Shown in pieces: positions 8,976 through 17,170 of a stretch of DNA of 64,000 bases. The notes under the pieces are model-generated. The model did not search any database. It was not told where the DNA came from and saw only the letters and a list, made by a program, of their open reading frames with translations. Position numbers and translations under genes: made by a program. This stretch comes from Deltaproteobacteria bacterium (lineage in GTDB: Bacteria; Myxococcota_A; UBA9160; UBA6930). Where the stretch lies: positions 1-64,000 of the forward strand of contig JAJDAQ010000137.1 of the NCBI GenBank assembly GCA_029261815.1, written 5' to 3'. How positions within the stretch are numbered: the first letter of the stretch is position 1; the number at the start of each line of letters is the position of its first letter.

Positions 8976-8976
8976 G

Positions 8977-9285
8977 TCAGGCTACGCGGCGCTCGACCAC
9001 CTGGTTGTAGATCCACGCGAACAACCAACCGATCGCCGCACCGAAGACTGCGCCCCAGAAGAGGCCCACAAAGGAGCCAGGCCACGAAATCGCGAAGCCT
9101 GGCATGTAGTTGCGCAACAGGATCAGGTGTTCTCCAACATTGGAGCCACCGCGCACGAGTAGCCATGCAGTCGCTAGCCAGACACCCAGACCCGCCGCTA
9201 CGCCAAACACCACGGACATGATGCGGGCCCGCATGCGGACAACGGCCCGGCGGATGATCGCTTGTTCTTGAACGCTCGCGCTCAT
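8977..9285 (-). CDS. Small membrane protein homologous to the C-terminal domain of the next flavoprotein
   Basis: 102 residues with two hydrophobic spans (about 24-46 and 65-92). The core GLGVWLATAWLLVRGG, a loop GEHLILLRNYMPGF, then SWPGSFVGLFWGAVFG lines up with the last 100 residues of the upstream flavoprotein (GLGLFLATAALLVAGA, LSLLGNFLVGF, TWAGAFIGLAEAGVAG). The two are therefore tandem paralogues of one membrane module. The start overlaps the flavoprotein stop as ATGA. It may be a partner or anchor for a membrane-bound glycan enzyme complex; the function is unknown. Confidence 0.75.
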   Translation of the reverse strand: MSASVQEQAIIRRAVVRMRARIMSVVFGVAAGLGVWLATAWLLVRGGSNVGEHLILLRNYMPGFAISWPGSFVGLFWGAVFGAAIGWLFAWIYNQVVERRVA

Positions 9286-11120
9286 CGGTCACTCCCCTCG
9301 AAGAGATCCACAGCCTGTTCCTCGACGCCGCGCACAATGCGCTGCTCTTCCACGGCAATAACGAAGTTGATCAGCTTCGCCATCATGAAGCCTACGCAGT
9401 AGCCAGCGACACCGGCTTCAGCCAAGCCAATGAATGCACCAGCCCAGGTGGCTTCGAAGCCCACCAGGAAATTCCCAAGTAGCGATAGGGTCGGACCGAC
9501 TTCCGTACCCGGCGCCGCGCCAGCCACCAAAAGGGCCGCGGTCGCGAGAAAGAGGCCGAGTCCGGACAGCACGCCCACAGCGCTACCGAGCGCCACAGCG
9601 TCGTAGCGCGCGAACGCGTCTTCGATCAGTTCGGTAATGGTGTCGGCTTCGACCGAGGAAGGCACGGCGCGGTCGCCCGAAGTGGACGTGTTCTCGCCCG
9701 CCTGGACTTCCTCGTGGTACTCGTCCTCTACGTTGACGTCCCAGACGTCGTGCGCGTCGGTTCCGGCCACGATGTTCTCGGCCGCGAGCACGGCCGTCAT
9801 CATCGAGTGATCCTGATTGTTGTAGCGGTGCTGACCGTTGCGACCGATCAACTGCATGTTGGGCGCCTCGGCGCCCAACCACTCCCGGATCTCACCAAGC
9901 GCGTCCTGATAGACGTCGTCATAAACCGGGTAGGCCTTGGGCATCCGGATCACGGTACCGTCGATCACGTCAGCGCCGTTCGCGAGGCCGAGCTGCTCGC
10001 ATTCCTTCTTGCCGAGTTCGATCAGGTCTTCATCCCGTGCCGACCAGACTTCGTCGTCTTCCTGCACGAAGTACTCGAGGCCGAGCGCCGTCTTCGTGGG
10101 ATCGGCGACCATGGCCGGGCTCCAGTTCTTGTAGTTCTGGATGCGACCGAGCAGCACGTCGGGCGAATGGATGTAGATCCAGTTGTCCGGGAACACTTCC
10201 TCCTGGTCCAACACCAGGATCACGGTCAGGTAGTCGCGGTAGCGGAGCTTGTCTGCGGCCTCGATCACGGCCTTCGGCGGCGCCGGGTCCATGGCGTGGA
10301 GCAAGGTACGGATGGGCATCGACGACAGGAAGTGGTCGCCCTCGACGCGCTTCGTCGTTCCGTCGGCAGCTTCGACCGTGACGGCATTGACACGACCGTC
10401 GCCCCATTCCACCGAAACCACGCGATGTTCGAGATGGGTCTCGACGCCCTTGGCCGCGAGGCGTCGGGTGCAGGACTCCCACATCTCTCCCGGCCCGTGC
10501 TCGGGGTAGTGGAACTCCTCGATCAGGGTCGTGATGACCTTGCCGCGAGTCATCATGTTGCCGAGCAGTGCCTGTCGGACCGCAGAGATGAGATCGAGAT
10601 CCTTGATGCGCTGCGCGGCCCAATCCGCCGTGATCTCCTTCCAGCTCATGCCCCACACCTTCTCGGTGTAGGTCTTGAAGAAGATCTCGGAGAGGCGGCG
10701 ACCGAAGCGGTTGATGACCCAGTCTTCGAACGTCTTCTCGTTCTGCACCGGGAACGCCTGCGCCCACAAATAGGAGACGCCGATTCGCACGGCCTCGATG
10801 GGCCCGAGCCCGAGCAAGGCGTTCATGGGCTTCAGCGGATAGTGAAAGAATTTGTTGTCGTAGTAGATGCGCGACAAACGCGGGCGGACCAGGAACTCGG
10901 TGTCGAGCATCTCGAGCCAGAGTTCCTGCACCTTCTCCACCTTGGTGAAGAAACGATGCCCGCCGATATCGAAGCGGTAACCGTTGTACTCGCAGGTCCG
11001 TGAGATGCCGCCCACGAGATCGTCCTGTTCGAACACGACAGCATCGCGTCCGTGGCGGGACAATTCCCAAGCCGCAGTGAGGCCCGCCGGGCCGGCTCCA
11101 ATGATCACCGTTTGGGACAA
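9282..11120 (-). CDS. UDP-galactopyranose mutase-like FAD oxidoreductase with fused membrane domain
   Basis: 612 residues. The N-terminal Rossmann motif GAGPAGLTAAWE (residues 7-18) and GGISR, GGHRFFT mark an amine-oxidase/UDP-galactopyranose-mutase-like flavoprotein common in polysaccharide loci; FFKTYTEKVWGMSW is another landmark. The FAD part ends near residue 470. After an acidic linker comes a C-terminal domain with two membrane spans (about 515-590) that is homologous to the neighbouring 102-residue protein. The reaction could be mutase or oxidoreductase on a sugar nucleotide or lipid-linked sugar; this is inference. It is the first gene of the minus operon, divergent from the GT4 gene. 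Confidence 0.8.
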   Translation of the reverse strand: MSQTVIIGAGPAGLTAAWELSRHGRDAVVFEQDDLVGGISRTCEYNGYRFDIGGHRFFTKVEKVQELWLEMLDTEFLVRPRLSRIYYDNKFFHYPLKPMNALLGLGPIEAVRIGVSYLWAQAFPVQNEKTFEDWVINRFGRRLSEIFFKTYTEKVWGMSWKEITADWAAQRIKDLDLISAVRQALLGNMMTRGKVITTLIEEFHYPEHGPGEMWESCTRRLAAKGVETHLEHRVVSVEWGDGRVNAVTVEAADGTTKRVEGDHFLSSMPIRTLLHAMDPAPPKAVIEAADKLRYRDYLTVILVLDQEEVFPDNWIYIHSPDVLLGRIQNYKNWSPAMVADPTKTALGLEYFVQEDDEVWSARDEDLIELGKKECEQLGLANGADVIDGTVIRMPKAYPVYDDVYQDALGEIREWLGAEAPNMQLIGRNGQHRYNNQDHSMMTAVLAAENIVAGTDAHDVWDVNVEDEYHEEVQAGENTSTSGDRAVPSSVEADTITELIEDAFARYDAVALGSAVGVLSGLGLFLATAALLVAGAAPGTEVGPTLSLLGNFLVGFEATWAGAFIGLAEAGVAGYCVGFMMAKLINFVIAVEEQRIVRGVEEQAVDLFEGSDR

Positions 11121-11289
11121 GACTTGTTCGCTCCGTGGACGAGTTGCGGGGGTAAGTGACGTGGGCCACCGCCCCGGTGACAGCAGAGTCCAGATTTTTC
11201 ACAGCGGCTTGCGGGCGACGGATCTGAAGTCCTTGTTGAGGCTCGTGCTCGGGACCGATTCCGCCGATGCGAAGCGGGTCGTTAGTGTA

Positions 11290-11338
11290 CCTTCGCGTTG
11301 GAACAGGTCCCCTGGGGGACATTCCCCTCAACGCAAGG
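11290..11338. promoter_or_regulatory. Large imperfect hairpin in the divergent glycan-operon promoter region
   Basis: Within the 291-base gap between the divergent operons, CCTTCGCGTTG (11290-11300) pairs with CAACGCAAGG (11329-11338), one base unpaired, and encloses a perfect GTCCCC/GGGGAC hairpin (11307-11320). Nothing after it looks like a poly-U tract, so I read it as a regulatory palindrome or leader structure for the rightward operon. A TAGTGT box at 11283-11288 sits just before it. The rest of the gap shows no feature I can name. Confidence 0.45.
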
Positions 11339-11411
11339 CGCACATCCAGAAATCGCGGGCGGTGTCCACGTCCGAAGCCCTGCCCTCCCCTCTTACAAGG
11401 AACTGCTCCGA

Positions 11412-12614
11412 GTGTCCGCCCAACATCATCTTCGGATCGGGATCGACGGCACCTGCCTCGCATCCGGGCGCGGCTATGGCCGTTTCTTGCGGGAGTTGCT
11501 TCCGCCGCTGCTGGCGGAAGACGTGGGGCACACCTACGTCCTGTTCGTGGACGAAGCGACTGCGAAGCGAACCGATCTCCCGGACATGCCGACCGAGCGG
11601 CTGATGACCGGCGAGAGCCAGGCCGAGGCGGCGTCGGGTGACGGCGCCCGCAATCCCCTCGATCTCTGGCGAATGGGCCGCGGCGTCGCGCGACATCCGC
11701 TCGACGTCTTCTACTTCCCGTCCGTATTCAGCTGGTTCCCGGTCACGCGAAGGATTCCGAGCGCGGTGGCCATTCACGACACGATCCCTGAACGCCATGG
11801 CGAGATCGTCTTCCCGCATCGCATCAATCGCTGGCTCTGGCAGGCGAAGTCCTGGGCGGCACGGAAGCAAGCGCGAACGATCATCACCGTGTCCGATTAC
11901 GCGCGGCGGCAGATCGAGACCGTTCTCGATGTCGCACCGTCACGTATCTTCGTCACGCCGGAGGCCCCTTCCCCGGCGTTCTCGCCGGTTTCGGATGACG
12001 CGGCTTGTCGCGCGTGGCTGCAGGCGCGCGACCTCGCGCCCGACTCCGCGTACTTCCTGTTCGTGGGCGGCGTCAACCCGCACAAGAACGTCGAGGGCCT
12101 GCTGCGTGGTCTCGCGCGACTCGAAGCGGATGCGCTTGGCCGGCCCGCCCAGCTCCTGTTGGTCGGCTCCTACGACACCGACACCTTTCATGCCGACACC
12201 GCGTCGATCCGGGCTGAAGTCGAGCGCCTCGGCCTGGGCGACCGCGTCCACTGGGTCGGCTTCGTTCCGGACGAGGACCTACGACACCTCTACGCGGGAG
12301 CGGTCGCGGCGGCCCTTCCGGCGTTCGAGGAAGGCTTCGGGCTTCCAGCCGTTGAAGCCGCGGCGTGTGGAACGCCCTGCGTCGCGACCCGAGAGAGCCC
12401 ACTGCCCGAGGTTCTCGAAGGCGGCGGCGTCTTCTTCGACCCCCACGACGACGACGATCTGGCGCTCGCGCTCCAGACGGTGTGGCGAGATGCCGAGGTG
12501 CGCGAGACCCTTGCGAGCGGCGCATTGGCACGCGCAGGCGTTCTGGATTGGTCCGTGACCGCACGAGCCACCCGCGAGGCCCTGGAAGCCACGGCCCGAG
12601 GAGCCCGATCGTGA
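11412..12614 (+). CDS. Family 4 glycosyltransferase
   Basis: 400 residues from a GTG (VSAQHHLRIGIDGT) preceded by AAGGA ten bases upstream; the frame is open further upstream but the extension does not look protein-like. GT-B fold markers: GIDGTCLASGRGYGRFL near the start, FLFVGGVNPHKN at about residue 218, and the nucleotide-sugar motif EEGFGLPAVEAAACGTP with the EX7E glutamates near residue 310. It lacks membrane spans, so it probably acts at the cytoplasmic face. First gene of a plus-strand operon; its stop overlaps the next start as GTGA. Confidence 0.85.
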   Translation: MSAQHHLRIGIDGTCLASGRGYGRFLRELLPPLLAEDVGHTYVLFVDEATAKRTDLPDMPTERLMTGESQAEAASGDGARNPLDLWRMGRGVARHPLDVFYFPSVFSWFPVTRRIPSAVAIHDTIPERHGEIVFPHRINRWLWQAKSWAARKQARTIITVSDYARRQIETVLDVAPSRIFVTPEAPSPAFSPVSDDAACRAWLQARDLAPDSAYFLFVGGVNPHKNVEGLLRGLARLEADALGRPAQLLLVGSYDTDTFHADTASIRAEVERLGLGDRVHWVGFVPDEDLRHLYAGAVAAALPAFEEGFGLPAVEAAACGTPCVATRESPLPEVLEGGGVFFDPHDDDDLALALQTVWRDAEVRETLASGALARAGVLDWSVTARATREALEATARGARS

Positions 12615-13909
12615 AGATCGCGATGATCACGACGTTCTACCCGCCGTATCACTTCGGTGGGGACGCGGTCTTCATCCGTCGGCTGACCCATGCCCTCGCG
12701 CGGCGCGGTCATGATGTCCATGTGATCCACGACGTGGATGCCTTCCGCCTGCTCGCGCCCGATCGCGAGATTGCGGAGACCGAAGAACCCGCAGGGGTCA
12801 CCGTCCACCGGCTGGAAAGCGCGACGCGGGCCCAGGGCTTCCTTTCCTGCCTCGCGACGCAACAGCTCGGCCGGCCCGTCGTACATGGCGACCGCATTCG
12901 CCACATCCTCGAAGACGGCGAGTTCGACGTCATCCACTTCCACAACATCTCGCTCGTCGGCGGACCGGGCGTGCTCGCGCTCGGCAACGCGATCAAGCTC
13001 TACATGGCCCACGAGCACTGGCTCGTTTGCCCCAGTCACGTGCTCTGGCGCCACGGGCGGGAGCTCTGTACCGGCAAGGAGTGTCTTCGCTGTCAGTTCC
13101 ATCATCGCCGCCCGCCGCAGCTCTGGCGCTCGACCTCGAAGCTCGAACGCGAGGCCGAGCACGTCGACGTTTTCTATTCGCCGTCCCGGTTCAGCGCGAA
13201 CAAACATCGCGAATTCGGCTTCGGCCGCGAGCTTGAGGTGATGCCGTACTTCCTGCCCGATGCCGATTCGGGCGCTGAAGAGCCGGAAGCGCTCACCGAC
13301 GCACCCAGCGACCGGCCGTTCTTCCTGTTCGTCGGCCGACTCGAGAAGATCAAGGGGCTCCAGGACGTGATTCCCCAGTTTTCGGGGGACGGCGAGTCCG
13401 AACTCTGGGTGGTCGGTGCCGGCGACTACGAAGACGAACTCCGCGCTCAGGCGAAGGGATTTCCCCGCGTGCGATTCCTCGGTGCTCGCTCCTCGGAGCA
13501 GCTCCGCAGTCTCTACGCCAAGGCACTCGCCGTGGTCGTGCCGTCGGTCTGCTACGAGACCTTCGGGATCATCCTGCTGGAGGCCTTCCGCGAAGGAACG
13601 CCCGTATTGGCACGCCGCCTCGGACCGTTCCCCGAAATCGTCGAGCACGCACAGGGCGGGATCCTGTTCGAGACCGAAGCTGAACTGCGCGACGGACTCG
13701 ACACGCTTGCGAACGACGCCGCACTCCGGGAACAACTGGGCCGACAAGGGAAACTCACGCTTGAGCGCACCTGGACGGAAACCGTCGTGCTTGAAGAATA
13801 TTTCGGGATGATCCGCCGGGTGGCCGAAGAGAAGAACCCGGCCCTCGCACGTGCGTTGGCCGATGTCACAGGCTCGCCAGTCGCGATCGACGGGCAGGAG
13901 AACGCATGA
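12611..13909 (+). CDS. Family 4 glycosyltransferase
   Basis: 432 residues from a GTG within the preceding stop (GTGA). The N-terminus TTFYPPYHFGGDAVFIRRL is the glycine-rich acceptor loop of GT4 enzymes. FLFVGRLEKIKGL begins the donor domain near residue 240 and YETFGIILLEAFREGTPV carries the EX7E motif near residue 320. A cysteine cluster around CTGKECLRCQFHHRRPP (about residues 155-172) looks like the metal-type insertion seen in some GT4 proteins of exopolysaccharide loci. Sugar specificity is unknown. It overlaps the epimerase gene by ATGA. Confidence 0.85.
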   Translation: MKIAMITTFYPPYHFGGDAVFIRRLTHALARRGHDVHVIHDVDAFRLLAPDREIAETEEPAGVTVHRLESATRAQGFLSCLATQQLGRPVVHGDRIRHILEDGEFDVIHFHNISLVGGPGVLALGNAIKLYMAHEHWLVCPSHVLWRHGRELCTGKECLRCQFHHRRPPQLWRSTSKLEREAEHVDVFYSPSRFSANKHREFGFGRELEVMPYFLPDADSGAEEPEALTDAPSDRPFFLFVGRLEKIKGLQDVIPQFSGDGESELWVVGAGDYEDELRAQAKGFPRVRFLGARSSEQLRSLYAKALAVVVPSVCYETFGIILLEAFREGTPVLARRLGPFPEIVEHAQGGILFETEAELRDGLDTLANDAALREQLGRQGKLTLERTWTETVVLEEYFGMIRRVAEEKNPALARALADVTGSPVAIDGQENA

Positions 13910-14877
13910 AGGTCTTCATCACCGGCGGCGCGGGATTCATCGGATCCCATCTGGCGGAGCGATGCATCGCGGATGGCCACGAAGTGTGGATCCTCGATGA
14001 TCTCTCGACGGGCGCGATCGAGAACCTCGATCCTGTCCTCGAGCACCCGAAGTTCCATCACCGTATCGGCGACGTGACCAATGAGGAACTCGTCAGCGAA
14101 CTGGTGGACCGCGCGGACGTCGTCTTCCACCTCGCCGCTGCCGTCGGCGTCAAGCTCATCGTCGAGCGTCCGACGCACACCATCGAAACGAACGTGCGCG
14201 GTTCGGAAGTCGTCCTCAAGGCGGCAGCCAAGAAGGACAAGCTGACGTTCATCGCTTCCACGTCCGAAGTCTATGGCAAGGGAGTCAAGCTTCCGTTTGC
14301 GGAAGAAGACGACCTGCTCTTCGGCGCCACGACCAAGAGTCGCTGGGCCTACGCGTGTTCGAAAGCCATCGATGAGTGGTTGGCCCTTGCCTATCACCGC
14401 GAGCGCGGCACGCCCGTGGTTATCACGCGCTTCTTCAACACGGTCGGACCGCGCCAGACCGGTCGTTACGGCATGGTCATTCCGACCTTCGTACGGCAGG
14501 GACTCGCGGGCGAAGACATCACTGTCTACGGGAGCGGCGACCAACGTCGCTGCTTCGGCTATGTCGGCGAAGTCGTCGAATCCCTGATGCGACTCGCGAA
14601 ACAACCCGCCGCCGTGGGCCAGGTCTTCAACGTGGGCAACGACCGGGAGATCTCGATCAACGCACTCGCCGAACTCATCCGGGAACGCACCGGCGGCCGC
14701 TCGAAGATCATCCACATGGGTTACGAAGACGCCTACCCGGACGGCTTCGAAGACATGGAACGCCGAATCCCGTGCGTCGAGAAGATCGAGGCCGCGATCG
14801 GCTACCGCCCGACCATGCCCGTCGAAGACATCGTCGATCGCGTGATCGAAGCCATGAGTCCAGAGGAGGACGCGTGA
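13906..14877 (+). CDS. NAD-dependent sugar-nucleotide epimerase/dehydratase
   Basis: 323 residues, a full-length extended short-chain dehydrogenase. GGAGFIGS at 7-14 binds NAD, TSEVYG at 119-124 gives the catalytic Ser region, and YACSK places Tyr149 and Lys153. RFFNTVGPRQTGRYGMVIP is the sugar-nucleotide loop typical of UDP-glucose 4-epimerase, UDP-glucuronate decarboxylase and GDP-mannose enzymes; which one cannot be decided by eye. It presumably supplies an activated sugar to the glycosyltransferases around it. Overlaps both neighbours by four bases. Confidence 0.85.
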   Translation: MKVFITGGAGFIGSHLAERCIADGHEVWILDDLSTGAIENLDPVLEHPKFHHRIGDVTNEELVSELVDRADVVFHLAAAVGVKLIVERPTHTIETNVRGSEVVLKAAAKKDKLTFIASTSEVYGKGVKLPFAEEDDLLFGATTKSRWAYACSKAIDEWLALAYHRERGTPVVITRFFNTVGPRQTGRYGMVIPTFVRQGLAGEDITVYGSGDQRRCFGYVGEVVESLMRLAKQPAAVGQVFNVGNDREISINALAELIRERTGGRSKIIHMGYEDAYPDGFEDMERRIPCVEKIEAAIGYRPTMPVEDIVDRVIEAMSPEEDA

Positions 14878-15737
14878 GCGCCCAGGTTCCCTTTTCAGTC
14901 GTCGTCCCCGCCTACAACGAAGAAGGCGGCATCGGGCCGTCGCTGCGAGAGCTCCAGGAAGTGCTTGCGGGATACGAGTACGAGTTGATCGTGGTCGATG
15001 ATGGTTCGGTCGACGACACCGCTCGGATCGCGCGAGAAGCGGGCGCAACCGTGCTCACGCAACCCGAGAACCGCGGGTACGGCGCGTCTCTCAAGACCGG
15101 AATCCGGGCGGCCAAGTATGACCGCATCGTCATCACGGATGCCGATGGGACCTACCCCGCCGGCGCGATTCCCAAGATGGTCGCGTCTCTCGATGAGTAC
15201 GAGATGGTCGTTGGCGCCCGGATCGGCGCGAACGTGAACATTCCCCTGGTGCGGCGGCCCGCGAAGTGGGTCCTTCGCAAACTCGCTTCGTTCCTCGCCG
15301 GACGCGAGATCCCCGACCTGAACTCCGGACTGCGTGCGATGCGCAAGGAACTCGTACACCGATACGAGCACATCCTGCCATCGGGCTTCTCGTTCACGAC
15401 CACGATCACGCTCTCGTCCCTGTGTCGCGACCACCTGGTTCGTTACGAACCCATCGACTATCACGCACGGGTCGGCGACTCGAAGATTCGGCCGCGTCAC
15501 GCGTTCGACTTCCTGCTCCTGATCCTCCGGACGATCGTCTACTTCAATCCGCTCAAGATCTTCCTGCCCCTCGGCGCCGTCTTCATGGTCGCCGGTGTCG
15601 CGAAGACCGCGTACGACATCTCGCTCGGCAACCTTTCGGAGAGCGCAATCTTCGCCTTCCTCGCAGGCGGGCTGGTCTGGGCCGTCGGCCTCCTGTCGGA
15701 CCAGATTTCGCGCGTCGGGCTACGGAACAACGGGTAG
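14874..15737 (+). CDS. Dolichol/polyprenyl-phosphate sugar synthase-like GT2
   Basis: 287 residues from a GTG overlapping the epimerase stop (GTGA). The GT-A markers are VVVPAYNEEGGI near residue 8, IVVDDGSVDDT near 40 and the metal site ITDADGTYP near 85. Two C-terminal spans (about 225-245 and 255-275) match the layout of DPM1-like bacterial enzymes that charge polyprenyl phosphate with a sugar. It would make the lipid-linked donor used on the outer side of the membrane. Followed after four bases by a flavoprotein gene. Confidence 0.85.
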   Translation: MSAQVPFSVVVPAYNEEGGIGPSLRELQEVLAGYEYELIVVDDGSVDDTARIAREAGATVLTQPENRGYGASLKTGIRAAKYDRIVITDADGTYPAGAIPKMVASLDEYEMVVGARIGANVNIPLVRRPAKWVLRKLASFLAGREIPDLNSGLRAMRKELVHRYEHILPSGFSFTTTITLSSLCRDHLVRYEPIDYHARVGDSKIRPRHAFDFLLLILRTIVYFNPLKIFLPLGAVFMVAGVAKTAYDISLGNLSESAIFAFLAGGLVWAVGLLSDQISRVGLRNNG

Positions 15738-15741
15738 GACC

Positions 15742-17169
15742 ATGTCGGAAGCTGCCAAGACACGCGTCGCCATCCTGGGCGCAGGACCGGCCGGCCTCGG
15801 CGCGGCGTTCGAACTCGCGAAGCGGGGGCTCGAACCGATCGTCCTCGAACAACAGGAGCACGTCGGTGGTAACTCGGGCTCGTTCGATCTCGCCGGAATT
15901 CCGGTCGACTTCGGAAGCCACCGCCTCCATCCGGCGTCGGATCCGGAGATCCTCGCGACGATTCGTGACCTGCTCGGCGACGACCTGCTCGAACGGCCTC
16001 GACACGGACGAATCCGATTGATGGGGCGTTGGCTCCACTTCCCCCTCCGCGCACCGGATCTCGCGCTCCACGCGCCGCCGAAGTTCGCATTTGGGGTGGG
16101 GCTCGACCTCGCCCGCAAGATCCTGCCTTCGAAGGCACCGGTCGAAGAAACCTTTGCCAGCGTGTTACGAGGCGGCCTCGGTGGAACCATCTGCGACGAG
16201 TTCTACTTCCCCTACGCGCGCAAGATCTGGGGGATGGACCCCGCTGAGCTCTCGCCGATCCAGGCCTACAAACGCGTCTCCTCCGGCTCGATCGGCAAGA
16301 TGCTGAAGCGCCTGCTTCCGGGCGGTTCAGGCTCCGGCGCCGCAAATGCGAAGGGCATCTTCTACTACCCGCGCGGCGGTTACGGCCAGATCAGCGAGGC
16401 CCTGGCCGAAGCCGCGACCGCGGCCGGGGCGGACATCCGACTGGGTGCCCAGGTCAAGCGGATCGAACTCCAGGACGGATCTCACCAGGTCGAACTCGAA
16501 CACGCGGGACAACCGCACACCCTCGAAGCCGACCACGTCTGGTCGACGATCCCGGTAACGACGCTCGCACGACTCGCGAACCCGACGGCGCCGCCCGACG
16601 TCCTGACCGCGGCCCGCTCTCTTCGTTTCCGCGGCATGCTGCTGATCTACCTCGTGTTGGATACCGACCAGTTCACGCCCTTCGACGCGCACTACTTCCC
16701 GGGTGCCAACCTCCGGATCACGCGGCTGAGCGAGCCGAAGAACTACGCCGCGCGTAGCGAACCCAAGGGAACCACAGTCCTGTGCGCCGAACTCCCGTGT
16801 CAGCCCGACGACGCACTCTGGACCCAGCGCGACGAAGACCTCGGCGCCCTGGTCGCCGAGGATCTAAAGAACGCGGGTCTGCCGCTCTCGTGCGACGTAC
16901 GCGAGGTCCACACACGCCGGTTGCCGCACGCCTACCCGCTCTACCCGATCGGCTACGAAACAGCCTTCGATCACCTCGACGACTGGGCCGAGGGCCTGGA
17001 TCGCGTGCTCACCTTCGGCCGACAAGGGCTCTACGCCCACGACAACACGCACCACGCGCTCTACATGGCCCGTGCCGCGGCGCGGTGCCTGGCCGACGAC
17101 GGCGCGTTCGATGTCGATGAATGGGCGCGGGAGCGCAAGATCTTCGAGACCCACGTGGTCGAGGACTAA
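15742..17169 (+). CDS. UDP-galactopyranose mutase/protoporphyrinogen oxidase-like FAD oxidoreductase
   Basis: 475 residues. GAGPAGLGAAFELAKRG (about 12-28) is the FAD dinucleotide motif; FGSHRLHPASDPE and FYFPYARKIWGMDP parallel the GGHRFF and YTEKVWGMSW landmarks of the other flavoprotein at 9282-11120, so both are members of one family, but this one has no fused membrane domain. A flavin-dependent step on a sugar or its lipid carrier is likely from context only. It lies between the polyprenyl-type GT2 (four-base gap) and a flippase-like membrane protein (one-base gap). Confidence 0.8.
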   Translation: MSEAAKTRVAILGAGPAGLGAAFELAKRGLEPIVLEQQEHVGGNSGSFDLAGIPVDFGSHRLHPASDPEILATIRDLLGDDLLERPRHGRIRLMGRWLHFPLRAPDLALHAPPKFAFGVGLDLARKILPSKAPVEETFASVLRGGLGGTICDEFYFPYARKIWGMDPAELSPIQAYKRVSSGSIGKMLKRLLPGGSGSGAANAKGIFYYPRGGYGQISEALAEAATAAGADIRLGAQVKRIELQDGSHQVELEHAGQPHTLEADHVWSTIPVTTLARLANPTAPPDVLTAARSLRFRGMLLIYLVLDTDQFTPFDAHYFPGANLRITRLSEPKNYAARSEPKGTTVLCAELPCQPDDALWTQRDEDLGALVAEDLKNAGLPLSCDVREVHTRRLPHAYPLYPIGYETAFDHLDDWAEGLDRVLTFGRQGLYAHDNTHHALYMARAAARCLADDGAFDVDEWARERKIFETHVVED

Positions 17170-17170
17170 C

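Noticed and set aside
9714-11003. Long plus-strand open frame antisense to the flavoprotein gene
   Set aside because: It has no domain motif and is fully covered by the minus-strand flavoprotein with its FAD signature.
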